Shown: piece after piece, positions 58,765 to 64,000 of the stretch
How positions within the stretch are numbered: position 1 is the first letter of the stretch
Layout of the letters: each line of letters opens with the position of its first letter
Assembly (NCBI GenBank): GCA_905221605.1
Contig: CAJNDS010002168.1
Span: forward strand, 1,411,213-1,475,212
Direction of reading: 5' to 3'
Length of the DNA stretch: 64,000 bases
Source: Symbiodinium natans
Taxonomy: Eukaryota; Sar; Dinophyceae; Suessiales; Symbiodiniaceae
Notes under the pieces: generated by a model
Databases searched by the model: none
What the model was told of the DNA's origin: nothing
What the model saw: only the letters and a program-made list of their open reading frames with translations
Position numbers and translations under genes: made by a program

Positions 58765-60685
58765 CACCCTAAACCCCAAACCCTAAACCCTATTCCTTTG
58801 CCTTCCGGGGCCACCCCCGAGGCTTAAACGAAGGGCTTCCTTTTCTGCCGCTCCCTGGTCCGCTGCTTGCCTCTGAACGCCTTGAACCCGCCTTCGAGGC
58901 CCCAAGAAAGTGCTGTTGAAGGCCCAGCAAGAGGCGCGGGGAGTGTCTCTTAAGCCTGCTAATGCCTCGCAGTTAAGGGACTCGATGGTGTTCCCATAAG
59001 AAAGTGAGCCATGAATCTAGAGAAAACATACCCATACGCTGGCAAGTGGCTTAGGCTGCTTGGCGGCAATTTTGTTTTGCCGTGGGCTTTGGGGTTATTT
59101 CTTGGGCCGGATAGGGTGCACCATGCATTGCAAGGGGAGTCGGCCTAGGAATGCTGGCAGTGAGCTTGTCCAGCTTAGCCTAAAGCCTGAACCCAGAAAC
59201 TTGACATGTACAGGGCCCTCAAATCCGCACCAGGAGCTGTGACTACAAGTGCTCAGGAACCCTGCACCTGTGGTAGTTGAAGATTCATGGGTTGCTATAA
59301 GTAGTGTGATAAGTATCCTAAGCAAGGGTATAACAAGCTATAGTTATGGTGACCTTACTTCTAACTTAGCTTATAACCCCACTTACAACTACTCATGTAC
59401 CTCCCAGCATGCTCAGCCGCTGAACCAAAAGCTACAGATTCAGAGGTCTGGGCTGCTGAGCACAGGATCTTAAAGCAAGTTGGGTGAAAGCATTGTAAAG
59501 CAATGTACCATCACATGGCTTGGGTTGAACGGTATAGGGCTTCTGGGGCTTGGGATCTAGGACAGAGCATGTGGGCAAACTGTATGGCTATCGAAAACGA
59601 CATGATGGTAACTTGGTTTAAGTGTCTGAACAACTCGGTAGGCCCTTGGGACATTTAGTGTTTTTTACCTTGTTGGCTTTAAGAGGAGCATATTCAGAAA
59701 TCTTTTTCAGAGGGCTTTAATGGCCATCCTGGACAATAATCCAGAACCAGAGAGTGCCTTAAACCCTAAACCCTAAACCCTGAACCCTGGTCTCCAGGCC
59801 TCCAGCATGGAGCAACTCACCTGCAGATGTCTTGTCAGATGCTCGAGTCGCTAGACATTTGTGGGTTAACCTAGATTAGCCTTGTACAGAAAACAAGGTT
59901 CAGGGTTTTGGGTTTAGGGTTTAGGGTTTAGGGAACTATGGGGCACTTTCCCTTCCTTCAGGGCAGGTGAGACCAGGTAGAAGCGACCCCCTCCCCCGCC
60001 CTAGCGCTCTAAGGCAGCCACTTGTCTGCTTTCCCATCCAGCAGGGCGAAGTGCAATTCAGAATGCCCTGTACAATCCGCTGGTTTAGTGATTTAGGGTT
60101 TAGGGATCGGAGATAAGGTACGTCATTTACCTAATTCCAAATACTAAGAGCTAGTACAGAATATAGGCAGATTCAATATACCCTGCTGGGGGCCCAGGGG
60201 ACCATATGCGTGGTAACTGCCATCGCAGATGTCTTGCCGCTGAATTGTGCCCTCGAAGTTGGCGCCACGCATTGCTAATGGTATGAAATAGTCGCGACCG
60301 TTGTAGAACAAGATCACAGCCATACGGGCTTCGGGTTTTGATATCAGCACAAACTCGCATCGATTCGTCGTTCACTGTTTATCTAACCGAAGGACACATT
60401 ATTGTAAACCCTACCGCACCGCATCCCCCTGGTTCTTAGTAGGGAATGAGGGAATTAGGCCCCTGAATATACCCTTTGAGGGATTATATATATATATATA
60501 TGGTGTACCTCATTCCCTCATTCCCTACTAAGAACCAGCCAGCCATCGAAACCATTGGTACTTCTTTCGCTGGTTCGGCCTTTTTTCGCCTCGATGTGTA
60601 CATGTTTGTCCTTACCCTTACCAGCAACAAAAAACCCTAATCCCAAATCCCTAAACCCTAAACTCTAAACCCCAAACCCTAAACC

Positions 60686-60719
<34 letters not shown>

Positions 60720-63700
60720 ACCCCCTTCCCCCGCCCGCACTAAAGCCCAACAGCTTCCCGGTCAACTCTGAGTCTCATGGACCTGCAGCCCGCTTACCTG
60801 CTCCGCAATGGCTTGGAGCCCATCCATGAGGCTTGGCCTCGGCATTCCAGCGGTTTCCTCACCAAGCCCAAACCAAGCCCTAAACCCTTAAATCCTAAAC
60901 CTGGACCCTCAATCCCTAAGCCCTAAGCCCTAGACCCTAAACCCTAAACCCGAAACCCTAAACCCTAAACCCTAAACCCTAAACCCTAATTAAACCCCAA
61001 GCCTAAACCAAAAGGGTTTGGGCCTTTGGGGACTACGGCTTTGGGCTTCTCAGCTGGAGATCCACTCACAGTATTCTTCTGGAAGAAGGCATCCGATGTA
61101 GTACGGCGTCGGGTCCCTAACCACAATCTCACGATCAGTGGACCCTCTCAGCTAGACCAATAGTTGAGCCTTAAACTGCCTCCGTTTGTTAGAGAAAGCC
61201 GGAAGTACTGGGCTCGGAGGGAGCAAGGTCCACCTGGATACTTTATGAGATCTGAGTTGTGAACGATCATGGTTTGGGGTTTACGGTTTAGGGTTTAGGG
61301 TCTATGCTCTTGTGATTGTTGAGGCTTGTTGGCCTTGCTCATGCAGCCTGCTCATGGAGAGCCCAACAGCAAGCTTTGTGCCCACCCGCGTGGGAAGGAC
61401 GAGGAGCATTTCACGACGATCGCCCCCCCGCCGGGCCTTGAGAAGTGCGATGCTCCTGGGATGCATCTACAAGGATGGTTGAGGTTTCTATATCCCCCTT
61501 AGTTTTTTTCATTTTTGTTCATATAAAACCCAAGAGGGTATTAAACACATTATTCTTACTACGGTTCTAAGGGGAGTATAGGTTTTAGGGTTTGGGGTTC
61601 AGGTTTTTTTGTGTTTCGGGTTTAGAAGATGGGTGTTTCATCAAGAGGACCTGCTCGTATTCCAACCAAGCTTACTGGGCACTTAGGTCCCCGCAGAGCG
61701 TAGGGATTGCAAGCCATACACTTAGAAGCATAGAAGGAAACAACTTTTAGGGTTTGCGGTTTAGGGGTTTAGGGGTTTCGGGGTTTAGGGGTTTAGGGTT
61801 TGGGGTTCGTGGGTTCAGAGTTTTAAGGGTTTTGGGGTTTAGGGTTTGGGGTGTAGGGATGATGGTGACACCAAGGACGACTTTTCCGACAGCCTCTGGA
61901 GTCGTTTCCGGACTCAGCACCAGCATTGGCTTTCCGGGCTTTCTGGGGTTTATTCGCGCAACGCACATTAGACTTCGATGGGCCCGGCTCCCTACATCAC
62001 TCCATTATCCCATAGAAATTTGAGCCCCCCTAAGCCCAAAACCCTAAACCCTAAACCCTAAACCCTAAACCCTTTAAACCCTAAACCCTAAACCCTAAAC
62101 CCTGAACCCAAAACCACAGGATCCCCAAAGCCGAACCCCCGACATCAGGGCTCAATTCTGCAGAGTCTGCCACAGCCTTTGGTTGTCGCAAAGATGATCA
62201 GGGCCTTAGGGTTTAGGGTTTAGGGCTTATGGGGGCTGATTTGTTTCTGGGATTATAGGGTTTTAGGAAGGGATTCTCCGAAACCCCTTAGCCCCCCTGA
62301 GTTTCAAAAGCCCGAGACTCTCAACCCCTTAGCTCCCACACCTTGCTGCGTGGGAGCCTCACTGAGAACCGATTGGGAAATGTCTCAACCTAAACTTAGG
62401 GATACTTGGGAATAATAACTAGTTTTTGGGCACTATAGTTCCTAAGAAACAGCAAAAGGGTTCCAAGTTCAGGAAGAGTAAACTTAATCCCTATAGATGT
62501 GGGCGCAGAGATGTTTCAAGCCCTGTTCATGATACTTATTAACCAAGTATAGCTGTACTTCTAACCCACTTATAAGCCCCTTAAGTGCCCTAATATGGTT
62601 CTAAGTACAGTTATAAGCACAGTTATCGTTGGTTAATAAGTGCCCTAAACCCTAAACCCTAGACGCTACACCCTAAACCCTAAACTTTAAACCATGATAA
62701 TTGGTTGATAAGTACAATGAATCTCCAAGTAGGGCTGAACGGGCCTTAGGCTCAACCACTGGCGGCAGTGCTGGTTTCGAGATGCAATCCGAAGAAGAAG
62801 AGGCAGGGATTTGGGGTTTTGGCTTTAGGCTTTATGCTTTCGGCTTTAGGCTTTAGGCTTTAGGCTTTAGGCTGTAGGCTTTAGGCTTTAGGCTTTAGGC
62901 TTTAGGCTTTAGGCTGTAGGCTGTAGGCTTTAGGCTTTAGGCTGTAGGCTTTAGGCTTTAGGCTTTAGGCTTTAGGCTTTAGGCTTTAGGCTTTAGGCTT
63001 TAGGCTTTAGGCTTTAGGATTAGGGTTAGGGTTTGGGGTTTAGTGTTTTATATGGTCTCCTTCTGGGATTGCGGGATTGCGGCGAGAGGGTGACCCGAAG
63101 CTAAGAGGGACCGGAGCCAAGTAGGGGTTTTTGTGGTGATCAGCCCTGCATCGACCCCAACTGCACCTGGTTCTCTAGCTGAAGCCCGATACCCCGAAAC
63201 TTCCCACATATCCCCTAAACCGTAAACCCTAAACCCTAACCCTAAACCCTAAACCCTAAACCCTAAACCCTAAACCCTAAACCCTAAAGGTCGAGGATGA
63301 TTTGACCCATGCCGCCCTGGCTGAGCAAATCGCCCCTCGGCATGATCGGTGGCCCGGAGATGTCCCAGCTCATCTGTTTAGGGTTTAGGGTTTAGGGTTT
63401 AGGGATTAGGGGATTTTTTGTGGACTTAGCGATACTTTGGAATATTTTTTTGGGGGCAGGTACTATATCTCCTAAGAAACAGCAACAATTATGATGTTTG
63501 CTAGGCTTCCAAGTTCAGTAGAGTGGAGCAAGTTCCGTGAAATAGGTCACTTCTCTAGCACATCGTCCCTTTTGGGGTATTTATGATTTAGGGTACCCAG
63601 AAGGGGACCGTAATTTAGAGAACTGACCAACTATCTTGGGGTACTTACATGGGCCCTTAGTATAGTCCCTTACCTCCCTTAAAGGGTTCTGGTGTATGGG

Positions 63701-64000
63701 CCGTTAAATTTGTCCAGGGTATACAACGAAAAAATATAGGGGGTCCCCCTTTTTCAGGGGCTAAAAGGGAAGATGTAGCTACCCTAAGATTTTGACTCGA
63801 TGATGGTACCCTAAACCCTAAACCCTATACCCCAAACCCCAAACCCTAAACCCTAAACCCTAAACCGTGGTCCAGAGTGTTCCATTCTTACCCCCTCTCA
63901 CCCCTCAGCAGCCCCTGGTTCAGCCAATGCACGCAGGCGAAGCTCTCTGCAATGCAGAGCCTCGGCAGGGCACCTCATTCCAGAAAGCTACCACTCACAT
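58580..64000 (+). CDS. Gene G (model): multi-exon gene, 3'-partial, function not identified
   Basis: Exons on + from 58580 to the window end, including 59135-59242, 61054-61097, 61199-61227, 61347-61477, 61857-61947, 62164-62202, 62733-62807, 63296-63375 and 63909 onward. The internal stop of 59135-59242 may separate two genes. No domain recognised. Confidence 0.4.
59135..59242 (+). CDS. Gene G exon or terminal exon
   Basis: Acceptor GCATTGCAAG; 35 codons reading RPRNAGSELVQLSLKPEPRN to TGA. A family A element follows (59274-59406). It may instead be the end of a short separate gene. Confidence 0.35.
   Translation, partial: GSRPRNAGSELVQLSLKPEPRNLTCTGPSNPHQEL
59700..60420. other. Stretch with no firm gene; opposite-strand frames at 60144-60375
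   Basis: Two overlapping - strand frames (68 and 74 codons) are open; one reads AVILFYNGRDYFIPLAMRGA, which is protein-like, with a possible acceptor CGATGCGAG. All neighbours are on +, and + readings have no consistent exon. Either a minus-strand gene fragment lies within an intron or this is chance. 59700-60100 is otherwise repeats and unique DNA with a motif shared with 28582-28640 (TTTTCAGAGGG.TTTAA, GGCCATCCT). Confidence 0.35.
60430..60543. mobile_element. Family E element, complete copy
   Basis: Perfect inverted termini (GGTTCTTAGTAGGGAATGAG / CATTCCCTACTAAGAACC), about 110 bp, with a (TA)n centre. Read as an intron, GTTCTTAG...CTAAGAACCAG would begin with GT and end with AG. Confidence 0.85.
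60688..60716. repeat. Homopolymer C29
   Basis: Uninterrupted C run. Other long runs: C22 at 238-259, C26 at 17242-17267, G26 at 47537-47562, and C20 near 46703. They flank telomere-like blocks and may be length-unstable or misassembled. Confidence 0.9.
61054..61227 (+). CDS. Gene G exons 61054-61097 and 61199-61227
   Basis: 61054: acceptor GGCTTCTCAG, donor CCGAT|GTAGTA, reads LEIHSQYSSGRRHP. 61199: acceptor AGAGAAAG, donor GCAAG|GTCCAC, reads RKYWARREQ. Phase agrees (AT + C). Confidence 0.55.
61347..61477 (+). CDS. Gene G exon
   Basis: Acceptor TTGCTCATGCAG, donor GGATG|GTTGAGG. Reads HGEPNSKLCAHPRGKDEEHF then TTIAPPPGLEKCDAPGMHLQ, 43 codons. A second frame is open for most of it. The family M element follows. 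Confidence 0.55.
61857..61947 (+). CDS. Gene G exon
   Basis: Acceptor GGGGTGTAG, donor TTCTGGG|GTTTATTC. Reads DDGDTKDDFSDSLWSRFRTQ, acidic then aromatic. A competing + frame (hydrophobic, TASGVVSGLSTSIGFPG) is also open. Confidence 0.5.
62164..62202 (+). CDS. Gene G exon with GC donor
   Basis: Acceptor CAATTCTGCAG, donor ATCAGG|GCCTTAGGG (GC), 13 codons SLPQPLVVAKMIR. The GC donor is followed by TTAGGG-type repeat, the same layout as GT donors. Confidence 0.4.
62529..62732. mobile_element. Family A element with nested CCCTAAA block, ending at an exon
   Basis: CTTATTAACCAAGTATAGC...GGTTGATAAGTACAATGA...CTCCAAGTAG, with a CCCTAAA block at 62641-62695. The right end CCAAGTAG is the acceptor of exon 62733-62807, as at 39910. 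Confidence 0.75.
62733..62807 (+). CDS. Gene G exon after an introner end
   Basis: Acceptor CTCCAAGTAG (family A terminus), reads ERALGSTTGGSAGFEMQSEE, Gly/Ser then Glu-rich. The end is at AGG before GATTTGGGG (possible GA donor). The TTTAGGC array follows. Confidence 0.5.
62820..63019. repeat. Variant array TTTAGGC
   Basis: About 28 copies of TTTAGGC with interspersed TGTAGGC, converting to TTAGGG/TTTGGGG at the 3' end. It follows the candidate exon 62733-62807. Confidence 0.95.
63296..63375 (+). CDS. Gene G exon
   Basis: Acceptor AAAGGTCGAG, donor CATCT|GTTTAGGG. Reads DDLTHAALAEQIAPRHDRWP, 26 codons. It lies exactly between a CCCTAAA and a TTTAGGG block. Confidence 0.6.
63909..64000 (+). 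CDS. Gene G exon, truncated by the window end
   Basis: Pyrimidine-rich acceptor CCCTCTCACCCCTCAG, then open to the end. Reads PLVQPMHAGEALCNAEPRQG; a second frame (phase-consistent with 63375) reads WFSQCTQAKLSAMQSLGRAP. Confidence 0.5.

Larger units (their letters stand above)
1..64000. repeat. Interspersed telomere-like repeat blocks (TTTAGGG/CCCTAAA) across the whole window
   Basis: Blocks of one to about 58 units of the 7-mer CCCTAAA or its complement occur in nearly every kilobase, often alternating: a C-rich block, 50-150 bp of unique DNA, then a G-rich block. This is the plant-type telomere unit, also found in dinoflagellates and chromerids. The blocks are interstitial, too short and too often reversed to be a chromosome end. 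Most lie in what I infer to be introns of + strand genes, commonly starting at a donor (GTTTAGGG) or ending just before an acceptor AG. Variant units (CCCTGAA, CCCCAAA, TTTCGGG, TTCAGGG) are common. Confidence 0.97.

Noticed and set aside
1-64000. Assembly chimera as the explanation for the telomere blocks
   Set aside because: Phase-consistent exons continue across many blocks on one strand, which random joining would not give. Local errors at homopolymers and long arrays remain possible.

Overview
This is nuclear DNA of a eukaryote. The 7-bp plant-type telomere unit TTTAGGG/CCCTAAA occurs in dozens of interstitial blocks, in both orientations, in nearly every kilobase. There is no bacterial gene organisation. 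The few long open frames either run through repeats or are a handful of real exons. Plant-type telomeres, GC-rich exons, short introns, occasional GC-AG donors and several families of intron-like elements with terminal inverted repeats together suggest a dinoflagellate or related alveolate. Green algae, which share this telomere unit, cannot be excluded.

The main result is that the unique sequence between telomere-like blocks is mostly small exons (about 20-190 nt), nearly all on the + strand. A recurrent layout is CCCTAAA block, then AG, then exon, then GT, then TTTAGGG block, with the donor often written by the repeat itself (GTTTAGGG, GTTCAGGG, GTTTCGGG). Introns would then begin with a G-rich strand and end with its complement, so many could fold on themselves. 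Candidate exons were accepted on an AG before, a GT (or GC) after, an open frame, and a phase that carries across to the next exon. The exons are GC-rich and often open in more than one frame, so individual frames are provisional while the overall architecture is better supported.

Layout (inferred models): gene A, 5'-partial, about 763 to a stop at 32176 with AATAAA at 32185; an earlier stop at 26085 may split it. Gene B, ATG at 32315 to about 42350, with a cysteine-rich stretch at 37225-38065. A decayed partial copy of gene D exons at 42928-43421. Gene D, about 44797-48290. Gene E, 48546-49973, an SGNH/GDSL-like protein with a signal-anchor exon and one long exon; this is the only protein whose family I recognise with fair confidence. 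Gene F, about 50448-58488. Gene G, about 58580 to the window end, 3'-partial. No tRNA, rRNA, CRISPR array or prokaryotic mobile element was seen.

Introns carry at least a dozen dispersed families of roughly 70-250 bp, many with inverted-repeat ends. In the clearest copy (39787-39910) the termini are themselves the splice sites (GT...AG), which is what introner elements look like. Several TTTAGGG blocks are flanked by direct repeats that duplicate the end of the preceding exon, as if telomeric DNA had been inserted there. Locally homogenised variant arrays (TTTAGGC, CCCTCTAA, CCCTAAG, a 9-mer) show independent expansion.
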